Assembly: GCA_030591745.1 (NCBI GenBank) | Contig: JAUVAM010000314.1 | Coordinates: 1-5,520 of the forward strand | Reading direction: 5' to 3' | Length of the DNA stretch: 5,520 nt | From: Deltaproteobacteria bacterium | GTDB taxonomy: Bacteria; Myxococcota; B64-G9 | In this document: piece after piece, positions 1 through 5,520 of the stretch | Position numbering within the stretch: the first letter of the stretch is position 1 | How the letters are laid out: each line of letters begins with the position of its first letter | Position numbers and translations under genes: made by a program | Notes under the pieces: model-generated | What the model saw: the letters and a program-made list of their open reading frames with translations, nothing else | Databases searched by the model: none | Told to the model about the DNA's origin: nothing

Positions 1-756
1 ATGATGGCCTTGAGTCAATGGGCGGTGCCGACCGCCACCCGGAATATGGAATCCCTGATGCACGGATCCTTGGGCCGGCTTGACTCGAGTTGGCGTTTTT
101 TCCGCACCCACTTGTGGTTCGCGGCGGGGGAAAATCGATTGATTCGATTGGGTCCCCGAACGGTGGACGGCAAGCGAATGCGGGCGGTGACTGTGTTGGA
201 CCTGGATGAGGCCTTTCATCTGAAGCGCCGTTGGGACATCGGTAAGGTGCGCTGGCGCGATTCCGAGGGCGCTTGGTATGGGTATTCGGTTCAGGAGCGA
301 GGTTTTTTTCCGGAGGGCTCCCGCTTCAAGGTCCACAAAGAGTTGAAGTTGGATTGGGCGGTGGGGCCCGAGCGTTTTCAGGATCTATCCGGCCGCCCGG
401 CGGAAAAGAGCCTGGCAGAGCTTGAGGCCACGGCCCAAGCCTTGCTGAGTCGAGGCTTGGATCCGGCCGAGTGGTTGCTGGCCTGGCACATGCGTTGGTC
501 CTATCCGGTCTTGGCTGCCTTGTTGGTGCTTGTCATGTTTCCCCTGTGGGTGTCGCCCGCCCGCCGGCGCAGCTTGGCCATGGCCCTGTTGGAATCAGCT
601 GGCCTCGTGAGTCTGGCTTTTGGTTTGTTGGCGGTATGTCGTTTCTCGGTGTCCGGGGATTTGCTGTCGCCCGCATGGGGTGCCTGGGCGGTTTGCATTT
701 TCTTTGCCATGGCGGCCCTCGCCACTTGGTTCTCAAGCCCCTGGAGTCGGCGATGA
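1..756 (+). CDS. lptG: LptF/LptG-family LPS export permease, probably LptG (5' partial)
   Basis: This is the C-terminal 251 residues of a YjgP/YjgQ (LptF/LptG) permease. The family forms the inner-membrane part of the LptB2FG transporter, which extracts LPS from the inner membrane. The frame is open at the window edge. Residues 5-10 (SQWAVP) resemble the family's segment just after the third membrane helix, so roughly the first 100 residues, including three helices, lie upstream. The ATG at position 1 is therefore probably internal. Residues about 30-130 form the beta-rich periplasmic domain, with an LWFAAGENRLIRL stretch like the LptG 'W..dGn..v.I' motif. Three C-terminal helices follow (about 167-185, 193-214 and 224-244), with a basic tail. 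This is the usual second half of a 3+3 helix protein. The gene ends in TGA and overlaps the O-antigen ligase gene by 4 nt, consistent with co-translation. LptG is preferred over LptF from the periplasmic motif, but this is not certain. Confidence 0.75.
   Translation: MMALSQWAVPTATRNMESLMHGSLGRLDSSWRFFRTHLWFAAGENRLIRLGPRTVDGKRMRAVTVLDLDEAFHLKRRWDIGKVRWRDSEGAWYGYSVQERGFFPEGSRFKVHKELKLDWAVGPERFQDLSGRPAEKSLAELEATAQALLSRGLDPAEWLLAWHMRWSYPVLAALLVLVMFPLWVSPARRRSLAMALLESAGLVSLAFGLLAVCRFSVSGDLLSPAWGAWAVCIFFAMAALATWFSSPWSRR
742..746 (+). promoter_or_regulatory. Ribosome binding site for the ligase gene (decides its start)
   Basis: TGGAG lies inside the end of lptG, 6 nt before the ATG at 753. The reading frame of the ligase stays open far upstream inside lptG, so the start has to be chosen. 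This SD-like motif, the ATGA overlap with the lptG stop and the start of hydrophobic sequence all favour 753. Confidence 0.55.
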
Positions 757-2300
757 AGGGTTTGGGACATGCGCCCTTGGCCTGGAGTGCCGTGCTCCTG
801 GCCTGGTCTCTTTCGACCTCCTTGTTCGGTATGCAGGTCGCGGTGGTTTTGGGGAGCAGTCTTTTGCTGGGTATGTTGGCCCTGCGCCGTACTTGGCCGG
901 GCACGGCCTTGGATAGGCCCTTCGTTGCTTGGTTGCTTGCCATCGCCTTGTCTCTGATTCTCGCCCCGAGACCACCGGCCAGTCTGCTGACGGCGACTTC
1001 CTGGTGGGTCCTGTCGGCCTTTTTCGTTGCTCATTTCGGTCTGACTACGCCTCGGCTCCTGCGTTGGGCTCTGGCGGGGCTTGTGGGAGCCGCGGTTCTT
1101 GTTAGCGTCTTGGCCTTGGTGCAAAGCCTCTCGGGATTGGACCCTTTCAGCGCTGTTTTGCATCCGCAAGTGAAGCAGGCCTTAGGACCTGCTCCTGGCG
1201 TGTCGGGCTTCTTCGGGGGCATCGGCCTCTTTTTCAGCCGTTTGACCCTGGCCCATGTGTTGATTTTCCCCATCGCCTGGGTCTTTTCCTGGCTGCTCAG
1301 GCCCTTGGGCTGGCGCTGGCGACTTGGTCTTGTTTTGTTGCTTGTCTTGTTGCTGGCGGGTCTGGCTTCTACCTGGACCCGGGCGGCTCCCTTGGCGCTT
1401 GCCGTGGCTCTCGGTGGACTGATTTTGGCCAGGCTGCCGTCCGGCCGCTGGCGCTTGGGGGCCCTGGTTGGGGGTATGGTGTTGCTTGTTTTGGCTGGCA
1501 CCATCCTGGGACCTCATTTGCCCGATCGTCTGCGGCACAGCTTTGAAGGCAAGCATGATTGGGGCCGTTTGACGATCTGGCATACGGCTCAGGACCTGTC
1601 CAGTCTCAGGCCCTTGACGGGTATTGGTTACGGGAACTTCCAGCGGGACTCGGGCCCCATCGTCGAGTCTCGCAGGCAGCAAGTGGGCAACCGGCGCTTT
1701 CCCGGCACCATCGCCTGGGCACACAACTTGGTGCTGAGCGTCATGGCCGAGTGTGGATTCTTGGGTCTGTTGGCTTTTGTGTGGATGTTTTTCGCCTACT
1801 TTCGGGCCGCCCGCCGGCGGCTGCGGAGCATGCCGGATGACGAGCCCTGGCTTCGAGGGTTCGTTCATGGCTCCATGGCCGGGGTGGTGGCTTTTCTTTT
1901 GGTCGGGCTTTTTCATGATCCTTTTTGGGACGGCGAAGTGGTGTTTGCCCTCTTGTTCACCATGGGCGCGAGTCTCTCGCCGGCGCTTGGCAGGCAGGAG
2001 CAGAGAGCTCCGGCCTCATGGGGTGACGACTTGTTGCCCGTGATGGGTTTGGCCCTGGCTGCCACGGCCCTGGTGGTTGGCGCCAGTCAGGCCATCTTGG
2101 CCTATCGCTCGACAGCCAGCATGCTTCCGGGTCGACTGGATTTCCTGCCGGTGATGGCCATTGTCTCGGCTTTGACTCTCTCGACATATTTTGTTTTGGG
2201 AAAATCCCCCTGGAAGGACTCAGCTCTGCGTCCTTGGCTGGCCCTGGTCCTGGGCAGCCTGGGGGGGGGCTTGGGCCAGTTCCTTTGGTTCCCAGGTTGA
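753..2300 (+). CDS. waaL: O-antigen ligase (WaaL-like, Wzy_C superfamily)
   Basis: This 515-residue polytopic membrane protein probably transfers undecaprenyl-diphosphate-linked O-antigen to lipid A-core on the periplasmic face of the inner membrane. Hydrophobic segments run through residues about 9-252. A large, mostly soluble loop follows (about 253-322), then more helices. Three residues fit positions known to matter in characterised WaaL proteins: Arg210 (STWTRAA, 206-212), Arg272 (GRLTIW) and His324 (AHNL). Their spacing is close to that of E. coli Arg215, Arg288 and His338 (from memory). The Wzy_C signatures PLTGIGYGNF (287-296) and ECGFLG (333-338) are also present. The protein is longer than the roughly 400 residues common in the family, owing to about three extra helices after residue 425. 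The start at 753 overlaps lptG by 4 nt. A G9 run lies 12 codons before the stop. A Wzy polymerase or another glycan ligase of the same superfamily is possible, but adjacency to lptG favours an LPS ligase. Confidence 0.8.
   Translation: MKGLGHAPLAWSAVLLAWSLSTSLFGMQVAVVLGSSLLLGMLALRRTWPGTALDRPFVAWLLAIALSLILAPRPPASLLTATSWWVLSAFFVAHFGLTTPRLLRWALAGLVGAAVLVSVLALVQSLSGLDPFSAVLHPQVKQALGPAPGVSGFFGGIGLFFSRLTLAHVLIFPIAWVFSWLLRPLGWRWRLGLVLLLVLLLAGLASTWTRAAPLALAVALGGLILARLPSGRWRLGALVGGMVLLVLAGTILGPHLPDRLRHSFEGKHDWGRLTIWHTAQDLSSLRPLTGIGYGNFQRDSGPIVESRRQQVGNRRFPGTIAWAHNLVLSVMAECGFLGLLAFVWMFFAYFRAARRRLRSMPDDEPWLRGFVHGSMAGVVAFLLVGLFHDPFWDGEVVFALLFTMGASLSPALGRQEQRAPASWGDDLLPVMGLALAATALVVGASQAILAYRSTASMLPGRLDFLPVMAIVSALTLSTYFVLGKSPWKDSALRPWLALVLGSLGGGLGQFLWFPG
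2261..2269 (+). repeat. Homopolymer run of nine G in the 3' end of the ligase gene
   Basis: Nine consecutive G bases cover the end of Leu503 through Gly506. Runs of this length are prone to slippage in replication and are used for phase variation in some surface-glycan genes of other bacteria. Here loss of one G would give a 522-residue product ending at TAA 2320-2322. Gain of one G would give a 527-residue product ending at TAA 2333-2335. Both replace the hydrophobic last residues with a more polar tail. That the run is used as a switch is inference only. Confidence 0.9.
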
Positions 2301-2325
2301 CGGGTCCTCAGGTTCTGAATAAAAC
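2297..2325 (+). promoter_or_regulatory. Candidate sigma-70-type promoter for the rml operon
   Basis: TTGACG (2297-2302, 5 of 6 matches to the -35 consensus) is separated by 17 nt from TAAAAC (2320-2325, 4 of 6 to the -10 consensus). It overlaps the stop codon of the ligase gene. Transcription would start near 2332, leaving a leader of about 50 nt before rmlA. The -10 half lies in the first copy of the 13-bp duplication. It is placed well to drive the rml genes, but the match is moderate and read-through from lptG-waaL is equally possible. Confidence 0.35.
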
Positions 2326-2339
2326 GTCTGAATAAAACG
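2314..2339 (+). repeat. Perfect 13-bp tandem duplication (TCTGAATAAAACG x2)
   Basis: TCTGAATAAAACG occurs at 2314-2326 and again at 2327-2339 without mismatch or spacer. Because 13 is not a multiple of three, the TAA inside each copy falls in a different frame. The first copy holds the -10-like element of the candidate promoter, and the second repeats it 13 nt downstream. It looks like a recent duplication or slippage event; a regulator site is possible but unsupported. Confidence 0.9.
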
Positions 2340-2367
2340 AGGGATCAAATTCGCTTGGATAAGCAGG

Positions 2368-2377
2368 AAGAGGAGGT
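2368..2377 (+). promoter_or_regulatory. Strong ribosome binding site of rmlA
   Basis: AAGAGGAGGT contains the full AGGAGGT anti-16S complement, with AGGAGG ending 6 nt before the ATG at 2383. It is clearly the strongest SD in the window, fitting the first gene of an operon, and contrasts with the weaker signals inside the operon. Confidence 0.85.
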
Positions 2378-2382
2378 ACGGT

Positions 2383-3258
2383 ATGAAGGGCATCATTTTG
2401 GCGGGCGGCCTGGGTACGCGATTGCATCCCATGACCAAGTCCGTGTCCAAGCAGCTTCTGCCCATTTATGACAAACCCATGATTTACTACCCCTTGTCCG
2501 TGCTCATGCTGGCCGGCATCCGGGAAATCTTGATTATCTCAACCCCCAGGGACCTGCCGGTCTACGAGACTTTGTTGGGCACGGGCGAGCAGGTGGGACT
2601 GTCGTTCTCCTATCAAGCCCAAGAGTGGCCTCGAGGCTTGGCCGATGCCTTTATCGTGGGTGCCGACTTCATCGACGGCGAAGAAGTTGCGTTGATTTTG
2701 GGTGACGACATTTTTTATGGACAGCGCCTGACCGAGATTTTGCGTCGAGGTGCCGCGGTCGACGACGGGGCCATGGTTTTTGGATATTACGTCAAAGACG
2801 CAAGAGAGTTCGGCGTAGTTGAAGTGGATTCAGATGGCAAAGCGCTGTCCTTGGAGGAAAAACCCGAAAAGCCTCGTAGTCACTGGGCGATACCGGGTCT
2901 GTATTTCTACGATCGGCGCGTAGTGGACATGGCGCGCGCCTTGAAACCCTCGTCGCGGGGTGAGTTGGAGATCACCGATTTGAACCGGCGCTATATGGAG
3001 GAAGGCAAGCTTCGGGTGGAGCTTTTGGGCCGTGGCATGGCCTGGCTGGACACCGGTACCTGTGAGGGACTTTTGGACGCGTCCAATTTCGTCGCGGCCA
3101 TCCAGAACCGGCAGGGCTATTACGTGGCCTGCATCGAAGAGATCGCTTGGCGCATGGGATTCATCGACACGGAGCAGTTGAGCCGTTTGGCCGAGGCGCA
3201 TCGGGCTACGGAATACGGCCAATACTTGATCGACATGGCTTCGGAGGGCAGGCCTTGA
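2383..3258 (+). CDS. rmlA: Glucose-1-phosphate thymidylyltransferase (RmlA)
   Basis: RmlA (rfbA) joins dTTP and glucose-1-phosphate to give dTDP-glucose and pyrophosphate, the first and usually feedback-regulated step towards dTDP-L-rhamnose. The 291-residue length is normal for the family. Visible motifs are the nucleotide-binding loop GGLGTRLHP (8-16), [18 protein letters not shown] (22-39), the metal Asp in LGDD (Asp108), FGVVEVD (143-149), EEKP with Lys160, IPGLYFYD (170-177), LEITDLN (195-201) and the second metal Asp in AWLDTGT (Asp223). Oddities: LGDD replaces the usual LGDN, Arg84 sits where many RmlA have Asp, and Cys227 replaces the usual His after LDTGT. The main catalytic residues are present, so the enzyme is probably active. 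It starts at ATG with a strong SD and opens the rml operon. Its stop overlaps the rmlC start by 4 nt. Confidence 0.95.
   Translation: MKGIILAGGLGTRLHPMTKSVSKQLLPIYDKPMIYYPLSVLMLAGIREILIISTPRDLPVYETLLGTGEQVGLSFSYQAQEWPRGLADAFIVGADFIDGEEVALILGDDIFYGQRLTEILRRGAAVDDGAMVFGYYVKDAREFGVVEVDSDGKALSLEEKPEKPRSHWAIPGLYFYDRRVVDMARALKPSSRGELEITDLNRRYMEEGKLRVELLGRGMAWLDTGTCEGLLDASNFVAAIQNRQGYYVACIEEIAWRMGFIDTEQLSRLAEAHRATEYGQYLIDMASEGRP
3243..3248 (+). promoter_or_regulatory. Ribosome binding site fixing the TTG start of rmlC
   Basis: GGAGGG lies in the last codons of rmlA, 6 nt before TTG 3255-3257. The TTG overlaps the rmlA stop as TTGA. Together with the alignment of the RmlC N-terminus, this picks TTG 3255 over the in-frame ATG at 3147, which would add 36 unrelated residues from inside rmlA. 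Confidence 0.75.
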
Positions 3259-3824
3259 ATTTTTCGTGTATAGACACCTCCATTTCTGATTTGAAAATTG
3301 TCGAGCCCAAGGTCTATGGGGATGCACGGGGGTTCTTCAAAGAGACCTATAGCGGCCGAGACTTCGCCGAACTGGGTATCCAGGAAATCTTTGTGCAGGA
3401 CAACCATTCCCGTTCGCTGCGCGGTACTTTGCGTGGTCTGCACTTCCAGAGGCGACATCCTCAGGCGAAGTTGGTGCGGGTGCTCGCGGGCAAGGTTTTC
3501 GACGTGGCCGTGGACCTGAGGGCCGGATCCCCCACTTACGGAAAGTGGCATGGGGTGGAACTGGACGCCGAAGGCCATCGGATGTTTTTTATCCCGGCTG
3601 GATTCGCCCATGGGTTTTTGGCCTTGAGCGACTCGGTGGAGTTGGCCTACAAGTGCTCGGCGTATTATCATCCCGAGGACGAGGCGGGCCTCATCTATGA
3701 TGACCCACAAATCGGCATTCGCTGGCCCTTGGAAAAGGGGCAAGAACCGCTACTGAGCGACAAGGACGCGGCTTTGCCCACCTTGGAAAAGTTGGGCTTT
3801 CGCATCGGTGAGGAGAAGGCATGA
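3255..3824 (+). CDS. rmlC: dTDP-4-dehydrorhamnose 3,5-epimerase (RmlC)
   Basis: RmlC (rfbC) is a cytoplasmic cupin that epimerises C3 and C5 of dTDP-4-keto-6-deoxyglucose, giving dTDP-4-keto-L-rhamnose. With the TTG start it has 189 residues, close to the family's 180-190. Visible motifs are [16 protein letters not shown] (15-30), QDNHS (48-52), [10 protein letters not shown] (56-65) with the catalytic His63, [18 protein letters not shown] (72-89), [15 protein letters not shown] (112-126) with His119, LAYKCSAYY (130-138) with the catalytic Tyr132, and DPQIGIRWP (150-158). All expected active-site residues are present. The N-terminus [18 protein letters not shown] starts right where family members begin, which supports TTG 3255. 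It overlaps rmlA and rmlD by 4 nt each, so translation is probably coupled. The weak TTG start may lower output relative to its neighbours, which is inference. Confidence 0.95.
   Translation: MNFSCIDTSISDLKIVEPKVYGDARGFFKETYSGRDFAELGIQEIFVQDNHSRSLRGTLRGLHFQRRHPQAKLVRVLAGKVFDVAVDLRAGSPTYGKWHGVELDAEGHRMFFIPAGFAHGFLALSDSVELAYKCSAYYHPEDEAGLIYDDPQIGIRWPLEKGQEPLLSDKDAALPTLEKLGFRIGEEKA
3811..3815 (+). promoter_or_regulatory. Ribosome binding site of rmlD
   Basis: AGGAG in the last codons of rmlC, 5 nt before the ATG at 3821. It fits re-initiation at the ATGA overlap with the rmlC stop. Confidence 0.6.
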
Positions 3825-4672
3825 AACTCTTAATTACGGGTGCTCATGGGCAGCTTGGACAGGATTTGATCAGGACTTGCCGGGCACGTGGTCTGGATTT
3901 TCTGCCCACGGACCTTTCCGAACTGGACATCGCAAGCCTGCCGGATGTGCGACGGGTGGTGGGTGAATACGGTCCCGATTTCATTCTCAATTGTGCGGCC
4001 TACAACCTGGTGGACCAGGCGGAAAAAGAGCCCTACGCGGCCATACGGGTCAATGGCATCGGTCCGCGCAACCTGGCCATCGTGGCGGAGGAAAAGCGTG
4101 TGGGTTTGATGCACTTTTCCACCGACTATGTCTTCGATGGCCGACAACGTGAGCCCTACACCATCATGGATCGGCCACAGCCCATCAACCGTTACGGTCA
4201 GAGCAAACTTTTAGGCGAGGAAATGGTTCGCAGCTTGTGCAACCGACATTTCGTCGTTCGTTTGAGTTGGCTCTTCGGTGGGAACGGCGACAACTTCGTG
4301 CGCAAGGTCCTGCGCTGGGCCGAGGCCTCGGACAAGGTCAAGATCGTCATCGATCAGGTGGCCAAGCCCACGTATTCTTTGGATGCCGCCGCAGCAGCCA
4401 TCGATATCCTGGAGAGCGGAGCATACGGGCTGTATCACTTGACCAACGCTGAATCTTGTAGCCGATTCGAATGGGCCTATTACATCCGGGATTACGCCAA
4501 CTTGAAAGTGGAGCTGGAGCCGGTGCAGAGCGACGCTTTCCCCCAGGCCGTAGCCAGGCCGGTTTGCTCTGTCTTGGATAACTATCCACTGGTAGACACC
4601 ATCGGCCACGAGTTGCCGGATTGGCAAGACGCCACAAGACGCTACTTGCGCGAACTGGGGGCCTTTTCGTGA
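3821..4672 (+). CDS. rmlD: dTDP-4-dehydrorhamnose reductase (RmlD)
   Basis: RmlD (rfbD) reduces dTDP-4-keto-L-rhamnose with NAD(P)H to dTDP-L-rhamnose, the last step of the pathway. The 283-residue protein is of normal length and belongs to the extended short-chain dehydrogenase family. It opens with the Rossmann motif TGAHGQLG (6-13), followed by Asp36 in ELDI, CAAYNLVDQAE (58-68), HFSTDYVFDG (98-107) with Thr101 of the catalytic triad, and NRYGQSKLLGE (123-133) with the YxxxK pair Tyr125 and Lys129. RLSWLFG and DQVAKPTYS, both downstream, match the family's 'RtSWlyG' and 'DQ.G.PTY' regions; the second has Ala where Gly is usual. It starts at ATG overlapping the rmlC stop (ATGA) and ends in TGA overlapping the rmlB start (GTGA). 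It is a complete, ordinary member. Confidence 0.95.
   Translation: MKLLITGAHGQLGQDLIRTCRARGLDFLPTDLSELDIASLPDVRRVVGEYGPDFILNCAAYNLVDQAEKEPYAAIRVNGIGPRNLAIVAEEKRVGLMHFSTDYVFDGRQREPYTIMDRPQPINRYGQSKLLGEEMVRSLCNRHFVVRLSWLFGGNGDNFVRKVLRWAEASDKVKIVIDQVAKPTYSLDAAAAAIDILESGAYGLYHLTNAESCSRFEWAYYIRDYANLKVELEPVQSDAFPQAVARPVCSVLDNYPLVDTIGHELPDWQDATRRYLRELGAFS
4657..4661 (+). promoter_or_regulatory. Weak SD-like G run before the GTG start of rmlB
   Basis: GGGGG lies 7 nt before GTG 4669-4671. It is a poor SD match, so rmlB translation probably relies on coupling to rmlD through the GTGA overlap. The start is fixed mainly by the protein alignment, not by this signal. Confidence 0.35.
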
Positions 4673-5520
4673 TCTGGCTGGTGACCGGTGCCGCGGGTTT
4701 CATCGGCGCCAATTTCGTTCACTTGATGCTTCAGACGCGATCCGATTGTCGGATCATCGCCTACGACAAGCTGACTTACGCCGGCAATTTGGAAAATCTG
4801 GCGGGCCTGGACGAGGCTTATCCTGATCGCTATTCCTTCATTCGTGGCGACATCGCGGACGCAGAAGCCGTAGAGGGCGTTTTCGCTGAGCATGCCCCCT
4901 CGGTGGTCATCAACTTCGCGGCCGAGTCCCATGTGGACCGCTCCATCCACGACGCCCGGATCTTCTTGGAGACCAACGTCGTGGGTAGCCAGTGCCTCGT
5001 CGACGCATGCAGGCGGCATTGGTTTGTCGATGGCACCTGGGCTCCGGGCAAAAAGTACATCCAGAACTCCACGGACGAGGTCTACGGCAGTCTGCCCGCC
5101 GACGGGGCCTTTAGCGAAAGCACGCCCTTGGCCCCGCGCAATCCCTATGCCGCAAGCAAAGCCGCCGCCGATATGCTGGTGGCCGCCGCGCATCACACCC
5201 ACGGTCTGCCCGCCTGTACCACACGTTGCTCCAACAACTACGGGCCCTATCAGTTCCCAGAAAAATTGGTCCCCCTGATGATTCGGAATGCTCAGGCCCA
5301 CGAGCCCTTGCCGGTCTACGGTGACGGCAAGCATGTGCGCGACTGGCTTTATGTCGACGATCATTGCCGAGCCATCGCCAAAGTCATCGATCAAGGTCAG
5401 CCGGGTCGGGTTTACAACATCGGCGGCAACAACGAGCGGGAAAACATCTTCGTGGTGCGCAAGCTCATCGATTCCTTGCGCCGCATGACCGGTGACGAGG
5501 CCATCGACGATGGGCTGATC
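4669..5520 (+). CDS. rmlB: dTDP-glucose 4,6-dehydratase (RmlB), 3' partial
   Basis: RmlB (rfbB) converts dTDP-glucose to dTDP-4-keto-6-deoxyglucose using bound NAD+, the step between RmlA and RmlC. The first 284 residues are in the window with no stop. The family is about 330-360 long, so some 50-70 residues lie beyond the edge. The GTG start overlaps the rmlD stop as GTGA and puts the Rossmann motif TGAAGFIG at residues 6-13, as expected. Other signatures are YDKLTYAGNLENL (32-44), NFAAESHVDRSI (82-93), NSTDEVYGSL (133-142) with the catalytic Thr135-Asp136-Glu137, and NPYAASKAAAD (158-168) with Tyr160 and Lys164. SNNYGPYQFPEKLVPL and GDGKHVRDWLYVDDH follow further downstream. These STDEVYG and YxxxK motifs mark RmlB among the sugar-nucleotide dehydratases. 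Gene finders that expect ATG, or need a stop, could miss it. Confidence 0.95.
   Translation, partial: MIWLVTGAAGFIGANFVHLMLQTRSDCRIIAYDKLTYAGNLENLAGLDEAYPDRYSFIRGDIADAEAVEGVFAEHAPSVVINFAAESHVDRSIHDARIFLETNVVGSQCLVDACRRHWFVDGTWAPGKKYIQNSTDEVYGSLPADGAFSESTPLAPRNPYAASKAAADMLVAAAHHTHGLPACTTRCSNNYGPYQFPEKLVPLMIRNAQAHEPLPVYGDGKHVRDWLYVDDHCRAIAKVIDQGQPGRVYNIGGNNERENIFVVRKLIDSLRRMTGDEAIDDGLI

Larger units (their letters stand above)
2301..2382 (+). other. Only intergenic gap in the window (ligase to rmlA)
   Basis: These 82 nt are visibly richer in A and T than the flanking genes. They hold the 13-bp tandem duplication, most of the candidate promoter and the rmlA ribosome binding site. I see no convincing hairpin followed by a T run, so there is no evident intrinsic terminator between the ligase and rmlA. 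Confidence 0.7.

Noticed and set aside
1..3. ATG at the first base as the true lptG start
   Set aside because: The protein would lack the three N-terminal helices of the family. The match begins mid-protein, so the gene most likely starts upstream of the window.
303..309. T7 homopolymer in lptG as a slippage site
   Set aside because: A seven-T run is short for programmed switching, and it lies in a normal coding stretch with no alternative frame of interest.
471..752. Upstream extension of the ligase frame inside lptG
   Set aside because: The frame is open by chance in GC-rich DNA. The extension overlaps the well-supported lptG helices, and the ATGA overlap with an SD at 742-746 gives a better start at 753.
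501..1916. Several long minus-strand frames opposite lptG and the ligase gene (such as 501-1169, 1031-1504 and 1182-1916)
   Set aside because: Their products are rich in Gln, Pro, Arg and Lys, the complement of the leucine-rich membrane segments on the plus strand. They have no plausible start signal or domain.
2241..2280. Possible terminator hairpin from the G-rich and GGCC stretches at the end of the ligase gene
   Set aside because: Short GGCC/CTGG pairings exist, but I see no stable stem followed by a T run, and the segment is coding.
4642..5394. Open frame of 250 codons on the minus strand, antisense to rmlB
   Set aside because: It mirrors the rmlB coding frame, which carries all the dehydratase motifs. 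The antisense product is rich in Gly, Val and Asp with no recognisable domain, as expected for a shadow of GC-rich coding DNA.

Overview
This window is part of a Gram-negative chromosome. It carries lipopolysaccharide (LPS) genes: one for export or assembly of LPS, one for attaching O-antigen, and four for making the O-antigen precursor dTDP-L-rhamnose. The DNA is fairly GC-rich, and leucine is often encoded by TTG. An LptF/LptG-type permease and a WaaL-type ligase imply an outer membrane with LPS. The genus cannot be fixed from the sequence; a proteobacterial or deltaproteobacterial-like lineage is only a guess.

Layout, all on the + strand. Positions 1-756 hold the 3' two-thirds of an lptG-like gene whose start lies upstream. 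It overlaps by 4 nt (ATGA) a polytopic O-antigen ligase gene at 753-2300. An 82-nt gap follows, the only intergenic space in the window. It holds a perfect 13-bp tandem duplication, a plausible sigma-70-type promoter and a near-ideal Shine-Dalgarno sequence. Next comes a tightly packed rml (rfb) operon in the order rmlA (2383-3258), rmlC (3255-3824), rmlD (3821-4672) and rmlB (4669 to beyond the right edge). Every rml junction is a 4-nt overlap of the form NTGA, with start codons TTG, ATG and GTG.

How the genes work together: RmlA makes dTDP-glucose, RmlB dehydrates it, RmlC epimerises it and RmlD reduces it to dTDP-L-rhamnose, a cytoplasmic donor for O-antigen or other surface glycans. The ligase joins finished O-antigen to lipid A-core on the periplasmic side of the inner membrane. 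LptG, with partners outside the window, takes part in extracting mature LPS for transport to the outer membrane.

I do not see a new biological system here. The points worth a second look are modest: a nine-G run at the end of the ligase gene whose two single-base slips would both end at TAA codons inside the 13-bp duplication; a hydrophobic C-terminal extension on the ligase; a few non-consensus residues in RmlA; the A-C-D-B gene order; and weak start codons (TTG, GTG) that easily lead to wrong or missing gene calls for rmlC and rmlB. No RNA genes, CRISPR arrays, insertion sequences or attachment sites were seen.
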